Source of the DNA: Prevotella sp.
GTDB taxonomy: Bacteria; Bacteroidota; Bacteroidia; Bacteroidales; Bacteroidaceae
Length of the DNA: 64,000 nucleotides
NCBI GenBank assembly: GCA_016285245.1
Contig: JAEEQH010000001.1
Coordinates: 86,540 to 150,539, forward strand
Reading direction: 5' to 3'
In this document: positions 19,387 through 33,046 of the stretch, piece by piece
Layout of the letters: each line of letters starts with the position of its first letter
How positions within the stretch are numbered: position 1 is the stretch's first letter
Program-made: the position numbers and the translations under genes
The notes under the pieces: model-generated
Database searches by the model: none
Seen by the model: the letters and a program-made list of their open reading frames with translations, nothing else
What the model was told of the DNA's origin: nothing

Positions 19387-19686
19387 ATGGAAATTAAGAT
19401 TCAGTCGATTCATTTCGACGCCACCGAGAAGTTACAGGCGTTCATCGAGAAGAAGGTCGCCAAGTTAGAAAAGTCATTTGAAGATATACAGAAAGTAGAG
19501 GTGCAGTTGAAGGTAGTGAAGCCCGCTACCGCACAAAACAAGCAGACCAGTCTGTCTGTGGCAGTGCCCGGCAATACCCTGTTTGTTGAGAAGACTAGTG
19601 ACTCATTTGAGGAAAGTGTCGATCTCTGTGTGGATTCCATGCGTGCTCAACTACAGAAATTTAAGGAAAAATTGAGGAGTCATTAA
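19387..19686 (+). CDS. hpf: Ribosome hibernation-promoting factor, HPF/RaiA family (short form)
   Basis: 99 residues, MEIKIQSIHFDATEKLQAFIEKKVAKLEKSF, the beta-alpha fold of the S30AE family without the long C-terminal dimerisation domain, so it is of the short type. It inactivates ribosomes in stationary phase by occupying the mRNA/tRNA channel of the 30S subunit. It has a canonical SD, which is unusual here, and follows the xer recombinase by 38 bases. Confidence 0.92.
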   Translation: MEIKIQSIHFDATEKLQAFIEKKVAKLEKSFEDIQKVEVQLKVVKPATAQNKQTSLSVAVPGNTLFVEKTSDSFEESVDLCVDSMRAQLQKFKEKLRSH

Positions 19687-19704
19687 AAAAATCCAAGAAA
19701 AAGT

Positions 19705-19735
19705 TTTGGTATTTCAAAAATAATATCTAACTTTG
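19705..19735 (+). promoter_or_regulatory. Promoter of the tRNA-tuf operon
   Basis: TTTG at 19705-19708 and TAACTTTG at 19728-19735, spacer 19, fit the Bacteroidota consensus. Four tRNAs and tuf follow without another promoter that I can see. Confidence 0.8.
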
Positions 19736-19788
19736 CAGCCGTTTTCCGACAGGTCGTAAATCTGAATCAGAGGACGGCTGCAAAAAAA

Positions 19789-19862
19789 GCCTCTTTAGCT
19801 CAGTTGGCCAGAGCACGTGATTTGTAATCTCGGGGTCGTTGGTTCGAATCCGACAAGAGGCT
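19789..19862 (+). tRNA. tRNA-Thr (TGT anticodon)
   Basis: The acceptor GCCTCTT pairs with AAGAGGC. The anticodon loop TTTGTAA gives TGT. The T-arm GTTGGTTCGAATCCGAC is intact. Confidence 0.93.
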
Positions 19863-19917
19863 CAAGGAAAGGCGAAAGCCAATTGAGTCCCGGGCTCAAG
19901 GAAAGGCGAAAGCCAAT
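19859..19917 (+). repeat. 25-nt direct repeat, including the tRNA-Thr 3' end, with GNRA mini-hairpins
   Basis: GGCTCAAGGAAAGGCGAAAGCCAAT occurs at 19859-19883 and again 34 bases later at 19893-19917. The first copy includes the last bases of tRNA-Thr. Each copy contains GGC-GAAA-GCC, a GNRA-capped mini-hairpin. A third one, GGC-GTAA-GCC, lies at 19933-19942 just before tRNA-Tyr. Confidence 0.8.
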
Positions 19918-19946
19918 CTATGTTGGGAATAAGGCGTAAGCCAAAT

Positions 19947-20029
19947 GGGTGTTTTCCAGAGTGGCCAAATGGGGCAGACTGTAAATCTGCTGTCTTTCGA
20001 CTTCGGTGGTTCGAATCCATCAGCACCCA
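19947..20029 (+). tRNA. tRNA-Tyr (GTA anticodon)
   Basis: The acceptor GGGTGTT pairs with AGCACCC (one G-U pair). The anticodon loop CTGTAAA gives GTA. A long variable arm (TGTCTTTCGACTTC) is typical of bacterial tRNA-Tyr. Confidence 0.93.
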
Positions 20030-20049
20030 CTCTCAGTGAGGAGAGTCAT

Positions 20050-20122
20050 GCGGAAATAGCTCAGTTGATAGAGCACTAGCCTTCCAAGCTGGGGGTCGCG
20101 GGTTTGAGCCCCGTTTTCCGCT
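20050..20122 (+). tRNA. tRNA-Gly (TCC anticodon)
   Basis: The acceptor GCGGAAA pairs with TTTCCGC. The anticodon loop CTTCCAA gives TCC. The T-loop is GGTTTGAGCCC. Confidence 0.92.
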
Positions 20123-20133
20123 CAAGAAGAAAT

Positions 20134-20205
<72 letters not shown>

Positions 20206-20266
20206 CTCTTAAGTAAGGAGGAGATTGAACTTCGATTATACAAACAATTAATAAAAACAACAAAAA

Positions 20267-21451
20267 ATGGCAAAAGAAACCTTTGTGCGCACCAAACCGC
20301 ACGTAAACATTGGTACTATTGGTCACGTTGACCACGGTAAGACTACTCTGACTGCTGCTATCACCACTGTGCTGGCTAAGGCTGGTCTCTCTGAGGTGAA
20401 GTCGTTCGACCAGATTGACAACGCTCCCGAGGAGAAGGAGCGCGGTATCACTATTAACACCGCTCACGTTGAGTACGAGACCAAGATTCGTCACTACGCT
20501 CACGTTGACTGCCCGGGACACGCTGACTATGTGAAGAACATGGTTACTGGTGCTGCCCAGATGGACGGTGCTATCCTCGTTGTCGCTGCTACTGACGGTC
20601 CTATGCCTCAGACCCGTGAGCACGTCCTGCTCGCCCGTCAGGTGAACGTTCCCCGTCTGGTGGTGTTCCTGAACAAGTGCGATATGGTTGAGGATGAGGA
20701 GATGCTGGAGCTCGTTGAGATGGAGGTTCAGGAGATTCTCTCTCAGTATGAGTTCGAGGACGAGACTCCTATCATCCGCGGTTCTGCTCTTGGCGCCCTG
20801 AACGGTGTTGAGAAGTGGGAGGAGAAGGTGATGGAGCTGATGGATACCTGCGACACATGGATCCAGGAGCCTCCTCGCGCTACCGACAAGCCCTTCCTGA
20901 TGCCTGTTGAGGACGTGTTCTCAATCACAGGTCGTGGTACTGTTGCTACTGGCCGTATCGAGACTGGTGTCATCCACGTTGGTGACGAGGTTGAGCTGCT
21001 CGGTCTTGGTGAGGACAAGAAGTCGGTTGTTACCGGTGTTGAGATGTTCCGCAAGATTCTTGACGAGGGTCAGGCTGGTGATAACGTAGGTCTGCTGCTC
21101 CGCGGTATCGACAAGAACGAGATCAAGCGTGGTATGGTGCTCTGCCATCCCGGACAGATCAAGCCCTTCAAGAAGTTCAAGGCTTCTATCTACGTCCTGA
21201 AGAAGGAAGAGGGTGGCCGTCACACTCCGTTCGGCAACAAGTATCGTCCCCAGTTCTACCTCCGCACCATGGACTGCACGGGTGAGATTTCTCTGCCCGA
21301 AGGCGTTGAGATGGTGATGCCTGGTGACAACGTGGAGATCACTGTTGAGCTGATCTACGCCGTTGCTCTGAACAAGGGTCTGCGCTTCGCTATCCGTGAG
21401 GGTGGTCGCACCGTTGGCTCTGGCCAGATTACTGAGGTCTTCGAAGACTAA
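20267..21451 (+). CDS. tuf: Translation elongation factor Tu
   Basis: 394 residues, the normal length. G1 [10 protein letters not shown]2 [13 protein letters not shown]3 DCPGHADY and G4 NKCD are all intact, followed by beta-barrel domains 2 and 3. It delivers aminoacyl-tRNA to the ribosome as the GTP complex. The leader AACAACAAAAAATGG is A-rich. An SD-like AAGGAGGAGAT lies about 45 bases upstream, too far away to act at this start. It is co-transcribed with the four tRNAs before it and followed by a terminator. Confidence 0.98.
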   Translation: MAKETFVRTKPHVNIGTIGHVDHGKTTLTAAITTVLAKAGLSEVKSFDQIDNAPEEKERGITINTAHVEYETKIRHYAHVDCPGHADYVKNMVTGAAQMDGAILVVAATDGPMPQTREHVLLARQVNVPRLVVFLNKCDMVEDEEMLELVEMEVQEILSQYEFEDETPIIRGSALGALNGVEKWEEKVMELMDTCDTWIQEPPRATDKPFLMPVEDVFSITGRGTVATGRIETGVIHVGDEVELLGLGEDKKSVVTGVEMFRKILDEGQAGDNVGLLLRGIDKNEIKRGMVLCHPGQIKPFKKFKASIYVLKKEEGGRHTPFGNKYRPQFYLRTMDCTGEISLPEGVEMVMPGDNVEITVELIYAVALNKGLRFAIREGGRTVGSGQITEVFED

Positions 21452-21503
21452 TCGTCAGGTTAAACTGCGGCAAAGCTGCAGCCTACATGACAAAACAACA
21501 CAG

Positions 21504-21532
21504 GCCCCCGCTCATGACGGGTGGGGGCTTTT
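21504..21532 (+). terminator. Rho-independent-like terminator after tuf
   Basis: GCCCCC...GGGGGC followed by TTTT, ending 3 bases before tRNA-Trp. Confidence 0.75.
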
Positions 21533-21535
21533 AAT

Positions 21536-21608
21536 ACGGGAATAGCTCAGTTGGTAGAGCATCGGTCTCCAAAACCGAGGGTCGTGGGTTCGAGTCCTCC
21601 TTCCCGTG
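21536..21608 (+). tRNA. tRNA-Trp (CCA anticodon)
   Basis: The acceptor ACGGGAA pairs with TTCCCGT, with G as discriminator, the usual Trp identity base. The anticodon loop CTCCAAA gives CCA. It lies between tuf and secE, a common arrangement in bacteria. Confidence 0.93.
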
Positions 21609-21629
21609 CGTAGAAAGATAGAAAAGGAA

Positions 21630-21818
21630 ATGAAAAAGTTTATTAAGTATTGCCAGACTTGCTATGACGAGTTAGCACACAAGGTGACATGGCCTACATA
21701 CAAAGAGTTGACAGCTAGCGCTATGCTGGTGCTGTCAGCATCGCTGATTATTGCTCTTGTCGTTTGGGTGATGGACATCGTGTTCAAGTCGGTAATGAGC
21801 GTGGTTTATCCGGGCTAA
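21630..21818 (+). CDS. secE: Preprotein translocase subunit SecE
   Basis: 62 residues from the ATG at 21630 (MKKFIKYCQTCYDELAHKVTWPTYKEL). The GTG at 21606 used in the ORF track overlaps tRNA-Trp. AAAAGGA precedes the chosen start. There is one C-terminal transmembrane helix (AMLVLSASLIIALVVWVMDIVF) after the conserved amphipathic helix with the VTWPT motif, as in single-span SecE proteins. It is an essential partner of SecY. It is followed by nusG, the usual pairing. Confidence 0.93.
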   Translation: MKKFIKYCQTCYDELAHKVTWPTYKELTASAMLVLSASLIIALVVWVMDIVFKSVMSVVYPG

Positions 21819-21831
21819 TCTTTAAGTGACA

Positions 21832-22377
21832 ATGACTGAGACGGGAAAGAAGTGGTACGTGCTGAAAGCTGTAAGCGGTAAAGAGGCAAAGGTAAAAGAG
21901 TACTTGGAGGCATTGATGAGAAAGAATCCTACACTGGCCGACAGCGTAGGACAGATTCTTTTGCCTACAGAGAAGTATGCCCAGCTGCGCAACGGCAAGC
22001 GAGTAGTCAAGGAGAAGCTGTTTCTTCCTGGCTATGTGCTTGTGGAGGCTCGCCTTGACGGTGAAATAGCCCACACGCTTCGCTTCATTCCTAATGTATT
22101 AGGTTTCCTTGGCGGAATGGACAATCCCAGTCCGGTGCGTCAGGCCGACATCAATCGCATCTTGGGTACTGTCGAGGACACGGCTTTGCATGCCGAAGAG
22201 GTGGAAGTGCCTTACGTCCTTGATGAGGCTGTAAAGGTTACAGACGGCCCGTTCAGCGGGTTCAGCGGCGTGATAGAAGAAGTGAACACCGAGAAGCGCA
22301 AGCTGAAGGTGATGGTGAAGATCTTCGGTAGGAAAACGCCTCTTGAACTCGGTTTCAATCAGGTAGAGAAAGAATAG
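21832..22377 (+). CDS. nusG: Transcription termination/antitermination factor NusG
   Basis: 181 residues from the ATG at 21832; the GTG at 21826 is an alternative start two codons upstream. The N-terminal NGN domain (KKWYVLKAVSGKEAKVKEYLEAL) binds RNA polymerase. The C-terminal KOW domain (VKVTDGPFSGFSGVIEEVN) contacts Rho or S10. It lies in the secE-nusG-rplK order. The linker contains the conserved FLGG-type turn (VLGFLGGMDNP). Confidence 0.95.
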   Translation: MTETGKKWYVLKAVSGKEAKVKEYLEALMRKNPTLADSVGQILLPTEKYAQLRNGKRVVKEKLFLPGYVLVEARLDGEIAHTLRFIPNVLGFLGGMDNPSPVRQADINRILGTVEDTALHAEEVEVPYVLDEAVKVTDGPFSGFSGVIEEVNTEKRKLKVMVKIFGRKTPLELGFNQVEKE

Positions 22378-22412
22378 AGTGTAATGTGTTACGGTGCACT
22401 CATTCTAATATA

Positions 22413-22443
22413 GGGTCTGGAAGGCTTCCAATTCTGGACTTGT
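22413..22443 (+). promoter_or_regulatory. Possible leader hairpin before rplK
   Basis: The nusG-rplK spacer contains TGGAAGGCTTCCA, a short perfect inverted repeat, within GGTCTGGAAGGCTTCCAATTCTGGAC. In other bacteria L1 binds the rplK leader for feedback control. Equating this hairpin with an L1 site is only a guess. Confidence 0.35.
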
Positions 22444-22470
22444 ATATCATCAAACAAATTATTAACAGAA

Positions 22471-22911
22471 ATGGCTAAAGAAGTTGCTGGATTAATCAAA
22501 TTGCAGATTAAAGGTGGCGCTGCGAATCCCTCGCCTCCCGTAGGACCTGCTCTGGGTTCTAAGGGTATTAACATCATGGGATTCTGCAAAGAGTTCAACG
22601 CCAGAACCCAGGATAAGGCAGGCAAGATTCTTCCTGTCGTTATCACATACTATGCCGACAAGTCATTCTCTTTCGTCATTAAGACTCCTCCCGCAGCAGT
22701 ACAGCTGCTTGAGGCTGCTAAGGTAAAGGGCGGTTCAGCTGAGCCTAACCGCAAGAAGGTGGCCAGCGTCACTTGGGATCAGGTACGCGCCATTGCCGAG
22801 GACAAGCTTCAGGACTTGAACTGCTTCACTGTGGAGTCGGCTATGAAGGTGATTGCTGGTACGGCTCGTAGCATGGGTATCACTGTACAAGGGGAGTTCC
22901 CTGGTAAATAA
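22471..22911 (+). CDS. rplK: 50S ribosomal protein uL11
   Basis: 146 residues, [32 protein letters not shown]..., the conserved proline-rich N-terminus of L11. It forms the GTPase-associated centre with 23S rRNA. Length is normal (about 141-147). First gene of rplKAJL. Confidence 0.97.
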   Translation: MAKEVAGLIKLQIKGGAANPSPPVGPALGSKGINIMGFCKEFNARTQDKAGKILPVVITYYADKSFSFVIKTPPAAVQLLEAAKVKGGSAEPNRKKVASVTWDQVRAIAEDKLQDLNCFTVESAMKVIAGTARSMGITVQGEFPGK

Positions 22912-22935
22912 CAATAACTTCAATTTTACAAGACA

Positions 22936-23628
22936 ATGAGTAAACTGACAAAAAATCAAAAGTTGGTAGCTGATAAGGTTGAAGCAGGGAAAGCATACTC
23001 TTTGAAGGAAGCCGCCGCACTCGTCAAGGAAATAACCACGACGAAGTTCGAGGCATCCGTTGATATCGATGTACGCTTGGGCGTTGACCCGCGTAAGGCT
23101 AACCAGATGGTGCGCGGCGTTGTGTCGCTGCCTAATGGTACTGGCAAGGTGACGCGTGTTCTCGCTCTCTGCCCCCCCGATCAGGAGGCTGCCGCAAAGG
23201 AAGCTGGTGCTGACTATGTTGGTCTTGACGAATATATCGATAAGATCAAGGGAGGCTGGACTGATGTTGATGTCATCATCACGATGCCCTCATGCATGGG
23301 CAAGCTGGGACCCTTGGGTCGTATCCTCGGTCCCCGTGGACTTATGCCTAACCCCAAGAGCGGTACCGTTACGATGGATGTTGCAAAGGCAGTGAAAGAA
23401 GTGAAGCAGGGTAAGATTGACTTTAAGGTGGATAAGACTGGTATTGTGCATACCTCTATCGGTAAGGTGACTTTCACTCCCGATCAGATCTTTGAGAATG
23501 CCAAGGAGTTTATCTCTACCATTATCAAGCTGAAGCCGGCTGCCGCCAAGGGTACTTACTTGAAGAGCATCTTCCTCTCAAGCACGATGAGCATGGGTAT
23601 CAAGGTAGATCCTAAATCAGTTGAATAA
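22936..23628 (+). CDS. rplA: 50S ribosomal protein uL1
   Basis: 230 residues with the L1 signatures [26 protein letters not shown] and [19 protein letters not shown]. It forms the L1 stalk and in many bacteria represses its own operon. Start ATG is 24 bases after rplK. Confidence 0.97.
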   Translation: MSKLTKNQKLVADKVEAGKAYSLKEAAALVKEITTTKFEASVDIDVRLGVDPRKANQMVRGVVSLPNGTGKVTRVLALCPPDQEAAAKEAGADYVGLDEYIDKIKGGWTDVDVIITMPSCMGKLGPLGRILGPRGLMPNPKSGTVTMDVAKAVKEVKQGKIDFKVDKTGIVHTSIGKVTFTPDQIFENAKEFISTIIKLKPAAAKGTYLKSIFLSSTMSMGIKVDPKSVE

Positions 23629-23648
23629 CTCGCAAAAAGATTAGACAA

Positions 23649-24170
23649 ATGAAAAAGGAATTAAAAGATACTATCATCGTAGAATTGGGTGAGAAGCTGA
23701 AGGAGACTCCTCATTTCTATTTGGTCGACCTGACTGGACTGAATGCTGAGCAGACAAGTGAGCTGCGCCGCAACTGCTTCAAGAACGACATCAAGTTGCT
23801 GGTGGTGAAGAACAAACTGCTGCACAAGGCTTTTGAGAATGCAGAGGCTGACTTTACTCCTCTGTACGACTGCCTGAAGGGCAACACCGCACTGATGTTC
23901 ACGCAGGTGGCAAATGCTCCCGCAAAACTGCTGAAGGACTATAAGAACAAGAAGCAGGAGGTTCCCGCACTGAAGGGTGCCTTTGCTGAAGAGAGTTTCT
24001 TCGTTGGTGCCGACAAGCTCGACGAGCTGGTGGCTATCAAGAGCAAGAACGAACTGATAGCCGACGTTGTGGCTCTGCTGCAGTCGCCCATCAAGAATAT
24101 TATGTCCGGACTGAATGCCGGTGGAAAGATCCACGGCCTGCTTGACGCTATCGCTGAGCGTAACAAATAA
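23649..24170 (+). CDS. rplJ: 50S ribosomal protein uL10
   Basis: 173 residues. The N-terminal RNA-binding domain (LKETPHFYLVDLTGLNAEQTSELRR, VVKNKLLHKAF) and the C-terminal helix for L7/L12 dimers (INALL-like GLNAGGKIHGLLDAIAER) match L10. It forms the base of the L12 stalk. It is 20 bases downstream of rplA. Confidence 0.96.
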   Translation: MKKELKDTIIVELGEKLKETPHFYLVDLTGLNAEQTSELRRNCFKNDIKLLVVKNKLLHKAFENAEADFTPLYDCLKGNTALMFTQVANAPAKLLKDYKNKKQEVPALKGAFAEESFFVGADKLDELVAIKSKNELIADVVALLQSPIKNIMSGLNAGGKIHGLLDAIAERNK

Positions 24171-24227
24171 TAAGCGACGCAACATTTATAACATTCACAT
24201 TAAAACAATTAAAATCAATTAAATAAA

Positions 24228-24605
24228 ATGGCAGATATTAAAGCTATTGCTGAGCAGTTGGTAAACCTGACTGTGAAGGAAGTGAACGAGTTGGCAACGG
24301 TCCTGAAGGACGAGTATGGAATTGAGCCTGCTGCTGCAGCCGTTGCAGTAGCTGCTGGCCCCGCAGCTGGCCCCGCTGAGGCAGCTGAGGAGAAGACCTC
24401 TTTCGACGTGGTGCTGAAGTCGGCTGGCGCTGCTAAGCTCCAGGTGGTGAAGGCCGTGAAGGAAGCATGTGGTCTGGGCCTGAAAGAGGCTAAGGATCTG
24501 GTTGACGGTGCTCCCGCCACCATCAAGGAAGGCCTGTCAAAGGATGAGGCTGAGAACCTGAAGAAGACCATCGAGGCCGCTGGTGCCGAGGTTGAGCTGA
24601 AGTAA
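24228..24605 (+). CDS. rplL: 50S ribosomal protein bL12 (L7/L12)
   Basis: 125 residues. The N-terminal dimerisation domain, the Ala/Pro hinge ([20 protein letters not shown]) and the conserved C-terminal domain [42 protein letters not shown] are all present. It recruits translational GTPases. It is followed by a strong hairpin before rpoB. Confidence 0.97.
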   Translation: MADIKAIAEQLVNLTVKEVNELATVLKDEYGIEPAAAAVAVAAGPAAGPAEAAEEKTSFDVVLKSAGAAKLQVVKAVKEACGLGLKEAKDLVDGAPATIKEGLSKDEAENLKKTIEAAGAEVELK

Positions 24606-24628
24606 TTCAGTCCGAAACGATACCATTA

Positions 24629-24661
24629 GGTTAGGAACTCTCCAGTAGAGGGTTCCTAACC
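24629..24661 (+). terminator. Hairpin between rplL and rpoB (attenuator-like)
   Basis: GGTTAGGAAC pairs perfectly with GTTCCTAACC, and an inner CTC/GAG extends the stem to about 14 pairs with a CAGTA loop. GTTTTCGTCTCTC follows, which is only moderately T-rich. In other bacteria the rplL-rpoB gap contains a partial terminator that sets rpoBC levels. I infer the same here. Confidence 0.65.
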
Positions 24662-24679
24662 GTTTTCGTCTCTCTATCA

Positions 24680-24742
24680 CTAGATTTTCTAGACTGACTA
24701 GATAATCTAGAAGTACTAGTAAATCTAGGACATTTAGAATCA
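24680..24742 (+). repeat. CTAG motifs phased at exactly 9 nt in the rpoB leader
   Basis: CTAG begins at 24680, 24689, 24698, 24707, 24716 and 24725, and TTAG at 24734. The other five bases of each 9-nt unit vary. Because CTAG is self-complementary, many mutually exclusive small hairpins are possible (for example CTAGA-TTT-TCTAG). The run ends 14 bases before the rpoB ATG. Confidence 0.85.
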
Positions 24743-24755
24743 ACATTATTTTTAT

Positions 24756-27700
24756 ATGGCTTCAAAAGTAATAGACAACAGAGTAAACTTTGGCAGCGTC
24801 AAGAACCCGATGCCATTACCCGATTTCCTCGACGTGCAGCTCAAGTCGTTTCAGGACTTCCTGCAATTAGACACTCCGCCTGAGGAACGCAAGAACGACG
24901 GTCTCTACAAGGTGTTCGCCGAGAATTTCCCCATTACCGACACACGCAACAATTTCGTGCTTGAGTTCCTGGATTACTATATTGACCCGCCCCGCTACAC
25001 CATAGAGGAGTGCCTGGAGCGTGGCCTTACATATAGTGTACCCCTGAAGGCTAAGTTGAAACTGTATTGCACCGACCCTGACCACGAGGAGTTTGGAACC
25101 GTCATTCAGGATGTATTCCTTGGCCCCATTCCCTACATGACGCAGAACGGCACCTTCGTCATCAACGGTGCTGAACGTGTGGTGGTCTCTCAGCTGCATC
25201 GCTCGCCGGGTGTGTTCTTCGGACAGAGCGTACATGCCAACGGTACTTTGCTCTATTCAGCACGCATCATCCCCTTCAAGGGGTCGTGGATAGAGTTTGC
25301 CACCGACATCAACAACGTGATGTATGCCTATATCGACCGAAAGAAGAAGTTGCCTGTTACTACGCTGCTGCGTGCCATCGGTTTCGAGAACGACAAGGAC
25401 ATACTGCAGATTTTCGACTTGGCTGAGGAGGTGAAAGTGAACAAGGCCGCACTGAAGAAAGTGCTGGGATGCAAACTGGCTGCCCGTGTGCTGAAGAGTT
25501 GGAACGAGGACTTTGTCGATGAGGATACGGGCGAAGTTGTATCTATTGAGCGTAACGATGTCATCATGGACCGTGAGACGGAGATTACCGAAGACAACAT
25601 GATGGCCATCCTTGAGAGTGGCGCTCAGACCATACTCGTGCATAAAGATGAGGCTGTGGCACAGGACTACAGCATTATCTTCAACACGCTCGCCAAGGAC
25701 CCGTCAAACTCGGAAAAGGAGGCTGTGCTCTACATCTATCGCCAACTGCGCAATGCCGACCCTGCCGACGATGCTTCTGCTCGCGAAGTCATACAGAATC
25801 TCTTCTTCAGCGACAAGCGTTATGACTTGGGTGATGTAGGCCGCTACCGCATCAACAAAAAGCTGGGGCTTGACACCGAGATGAACGTGCGTGTACTGAC
25901 AAAAGAGGATATTATCGAGATTATTAAATACCTCATACAGCTCATCAACTCAAAAGCAGCTGTCGACGATATCGACCACCTGTCGAACCGCCGCGTGCGC
26001 ACAGTGGGCGAGCAGCTCAGCAACCAGTTCTCAATAGGCCTGGCGCGCATGAGCCGCACCATTCGTGAGCGCATGAACGTGCGCGACAACGAGGTGTTCA
26101 CACCTACCGACCTTATCAACGCCAAGACCATTTCGAGCGTTATCAATTCGTTCTTCGGCACCAACCCGCTGTCGCAGTTCATGGACCAGACCAACCCCCT
26201 GGCTGAGGTGACACACAAGCGCCGCCTCTCTGCACTTGGCCCTGGCGGTCTGAGCCGCGAGCGTGCAGGCTTCGAGGTGCGCGACGTGCACTATACCCAC
26301 TATGGACGCCTTTGTCCTATTGAGAGCCCTGAAGGTCCGAACATCGGTCTTATCTCCTCGCTCTGCGTCTATGCCAAGATCAATGAGCTGGGCTTCATAC
26401 AGACCCCCTATCGTAAGGTGGAGAACGGCATAGCCAACCTCAACAACGATGAGATAGTCTATCTCACTGCTGAGGACGAGGCCAATTACATCATTGGTCA
26501 GGGCAATGCTCCGCTTAACGACGACGGCACCTTCATACGCAAGGTAGTGAAGTGCCGCCAAGACGCCGACTTCCCCGTGGTTCCTCCTTCAGAGGTGAAC
26601 CTGATGGATGTGTCGCCGCAGCAGATAGCCTCTATAGCCGCATCGCTTATTCCCTTCCTGGAGCACGACGATGCTCACCGTGCACTCATGGGATCGAACA
26701 TGATGCGCCAGGCTGTGCCCCTGCTCCACAACGAGGCTCCCATCGTGGGTACCGGCATCGAGAAGCAGGTGTGCGAGGATTCCCGCACCATGATAACCGC
26801 TGAGGGCGACGGTGTCATTGAGTATGTCGACGCCACCACCATTCGCATTCTCTACGACCGCACCGATGACGAGGAGTTTGTGAGCTTCGAGCCGGCACTG
26901 AAGGAATACCGCATTCCAAAGTTCCGCCGCACCAACCAGAATATGACCATCGACCTGCGTCCTATCTGCGACAAGGGACAGCGTGTGAAGAAGGGTGACA
27001 TCCTGACCGAAGGCTATGCCACTGAGAACGGTGAGCTGGCACTGGGCCGCAACCTGCTCGTGGCATACATGCCGTGGAAGGGTTACAACTATGAGGATGC
27101 TATTGTGCTCAACGAGCGCATCGTGCGCGAGGACATTCTCACCAGTGTCCACGTTGACGAGTACTCGCTCGACGTGCGTGAGACGAAGCGCGGTGTTGAA
27201 GAATTCACCTCCGACATCCCCAATGTCTCGGAGGAGGCCACTAAGGACCTCGACGAAAACGGTGTCATCCGTGTGGGTGCCCGTGTGGAGCCGGGCGACA
27301 TCCTTATCGGCAAGATTTCACCGAAGGGTGAAAGCGATCCCTCGCCTGAGGAGAAGCTGCTGCGCGCCATCTTCGGCGACAAGGCCGGCGATGTGAAGGA
27401 CTCTTCGCTGAAGGCCAATCCTTCGCTCACTGGTGTCATCATCGACAAGAAGCTCTTTGCCCGTGCCATCAAGACACGCCAGACAAAGATGCAGGACAAG
27501 GTGACACTGGCCAAGATTGACGAGGAATACGAGGCTAAGGTCAACGACTTGAAGGACATCCTCATTGACAAGCTTGCTGAGCTGACAAAAGGCAAGACTT
27601 CGCAGGGCGTGAAAGACTATACCGGAGCCGAAATCATTACCAAAGGCTCAAAGTTCACCATGACCGTGCTTCGCAATCTGGAGTATGGCGACGTGCAGAC

Positions 27701-28568
27701 GAACAAGTGGACCAATGATGACCACAAGAACGAACTCATAGCCAAGCTCATCATTAACTATATGAAGAAGTACAAGCTGCTCGATGCAGAGATGAAACGC
27801 CGCAAGTTTGCCATCACTATTGGCGATGAGCTGCCCTCTGGCATCCTGCAGATGGCTAAGGTCTATGTGGCCAAGAAGCGCAAGATTGGCGTGGGCGACA
27901 AGCTGGCCGGCCGTCACGGCAACAAGGGCATTGTGTCGAAGGTGGTGCGTCAGGAGGATATGCCGTTCCTTGAGGACGGACGTCCTGTCGACCTGGTGCT
28001 CAACCCTCTGGGCGTGCCTTCGCGCATGAACCTCGGACAGATCTTCGAGGCCATTCTCGGTGCTGCCGGCAAGCGCATGGGCGTGAAGTTTGCCACACCT
28101 ATCTTCGATGGTGCTAAACTGGATGACCTGGCCGAGTGGACCGACAAAGCCGGACTGCCCCGCCTGTGTTCCACACACCTCTATGACGGTGAGACGGGCG
28201 AACGCTTCGACCAGCCTGCCACCGTGGGTATCACCTACTTCTTGAAGCTCGGCCACATGGTGGAGGACAAGATGCACGCTCGCTCCATAGGCCCGTACAG
28301 CCTCATCACCCAGCAGCCGCTTGGAGGTAAGGCTCAGTTCGGTGGCCAGCGCTTCGGAGAGATGGAGGTTTGGGCACTCGAAGCCTTCGGTGCCAGCCAT
28401 GTACTTCAGGAGATTCTTACTATCAAGTCTGATGATACCGTGGGCCGCTCAAAAGCCTACGAGGCTATTGTCAAGGGCGAGCCGATGCCTACACCGGGCA
28501 TCCCCGAATCGCTCAATGTGCTGCTCCATGAGCTGCGCGGCCTCGGCCTGAGCGTGACCCTCGACTAA
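24756..28568 (+). CDS. rpoB: DNA-directed RNA polymerase subunit beta
   Basis: 1270 residues, the normal size for Bacteroidota. The N-terminus is [20 protein letters not shown], with the rifampicin-region sequence [38 protein letters not shown] and the C-terminal clamp ([21 protein letters not shown]). The rifampicin pocket shows the wild-type-looking SQFMDQTN...[12 protein letters not shown]. It is the catalytic beta subunit of RNA polymerase. It is co-transcribed with rpoC, and the rplL-rpoB leader carries the hairpin and the phased CTAG run. Confidence 0.98.
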   Translation: MASKVIDNRVNFGSVKNPMPLPDFLDVQLKSFQDFLQLDTPPEERKNDGLYKVFAENFPITDTRNNFVLEFLDYYIDPPRYTIEECLERGLTYSVPLKAKLKLYCTDPDHEEFGTVIQDVFLGPIPYMTQNGTFVINGAERVVVSQLHRSPGVFFGQSVHANGTLLYSARIIPFKGSWIEFATDINNVMYAYIDRKKKLPVTTLLRAIGFENDKDILQIFDLAEEVKVNKAALKKVLGCKLAARVLKSWNEDFVDEDTGEVVSIERNDVIMDRETEITEDNMMAILESGAQTILVHKDEAVAQDYSIIFNTLAKDPSNSEKEAVLYIYRQLRNADPADDASAREVIQNLFFSDKRYDLGDVGRYRINKKLGLDTEMNVRVLTKEDIIEIIKYLIQLINSKAAVDDIDHLSNRRVRTVGEQLSNQFSIGLARMSRTIRERMNVRDNEVFTPTDLINAKTISSVINSFFGTNPLSQFMDQTNPLAEVTHKRRLSALGPGGLSRERAGFEVRDVHYTHYGRLCPIESPEGPNIGLISSLCVYAKINELGFIQTPYRKVENGIANLNNDEIVYLTAEDEANYIIGQGNAPLNDDGTFIRKVVKCRQDADFPVVPPSEVNLMDVSPQQIASIAASLIPFLEHDDAHRALMGSNMMRQAVPLLHNEAPIVGTGIEKQVCEDSRTMITAEGDGVIEYVDATTIRILYDRTDDEEFVSFEPALKEYRIPKFRRTNQNMTIDLRPICDKGQRVKKGDILTEGYATENGELALGRNLLVAYMPWKGYNYEDAIVLNERIVREDILTSVHVDEYSLDVRETKRGVEEFTSDIPNVSEEATKDLDENGVIRVGARVEPGDILIGKISPKGESDPSPEEKLLRAIFGDKAGDVKDSSLKANPSLTGVIIDKKLFARAIKTRQTKMQDKVTLAKIDEEYEAKVNDLKDILIDKLAELTKGKTSQGVKDYTGAEIITKGSKFTMTVLRNLEYGDVQTNKWTNDDHKNELIAKLIINYMKKYKLLDAEMKRRKFAITIGDELPSGILQMAKVYVAKKRKIGVGDKLAGRHGNKGIVSKVVRQEDMPFLEDGRPVDLVLNPLGVPSRMNLGQIFEAILGAAGKRMGVKFATPIFDGAKLDDLAEWTDKAGLPRLCSTHLYDGETGERFDQPATVGITYFLKLGHMVEDKMHARSIGPYSLITQQPLGGKAQFGGQRFGEMEVWALEAFGASHVLQEILTIKSDDTVGRSKAYEAIVKGEPMPTPGIPESLNVLLHELRGLGLSVTLD

Positions 28569-28613
28569 GTGAAGTAATCGTAAATCGTAAATTCGTAAAT
28601 TGTCAATTGAAAT
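28569..28613 (+). repeat. CGTAAAT-type degenerate repeats in the rpoB-rpoC spacer
   Basis: AATCGTAAATCGTAAATTCGTAAATTG is a three-fold degenerate repeat of CGTAAAT filling the 45-base spacer. A related CGTAAATAAGTAAATCG occurs, on the minus strand, between gldK and gldL (about 61205-61225). It gives an A/T-rich leader, and nothing else is seen in it. Confidence 0.55.
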
Positions 28614-32942
<4,329 letters not shown>

Positions 32943-32983
32943 GCACCACAGCCATCAGTTGGCGTTCTTGATTCTAACCGATA

Positions 32984-33019
32984 AAAAACTCCGAATCGCT
33001 TGACGGTTCGGAGTTTTTT
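32984..33019 (+). terminator. Terminator of the rpoBC operon
   Basis: AAAACTCCGAA - TCGCTTGACGG - TTCGGAGTTTTTT, a 9-11-bp stem with a T-tract, about 40 bases after the rpoC stop. It isolates the repeat array downstream from rpoC transcription. Confidence 0.88.
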
Positions 33020-33046
33020 GTATGCTCGGCATAAGCGCACATAAAG

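Noticed and set aside
20213-20224. AAGGAGGAGAT upstream of tuf as its ribosome-binding site
   Set aside because: It lies about 45 bases before the ATG, too far to act. The start has an ordinary A-rich leader.
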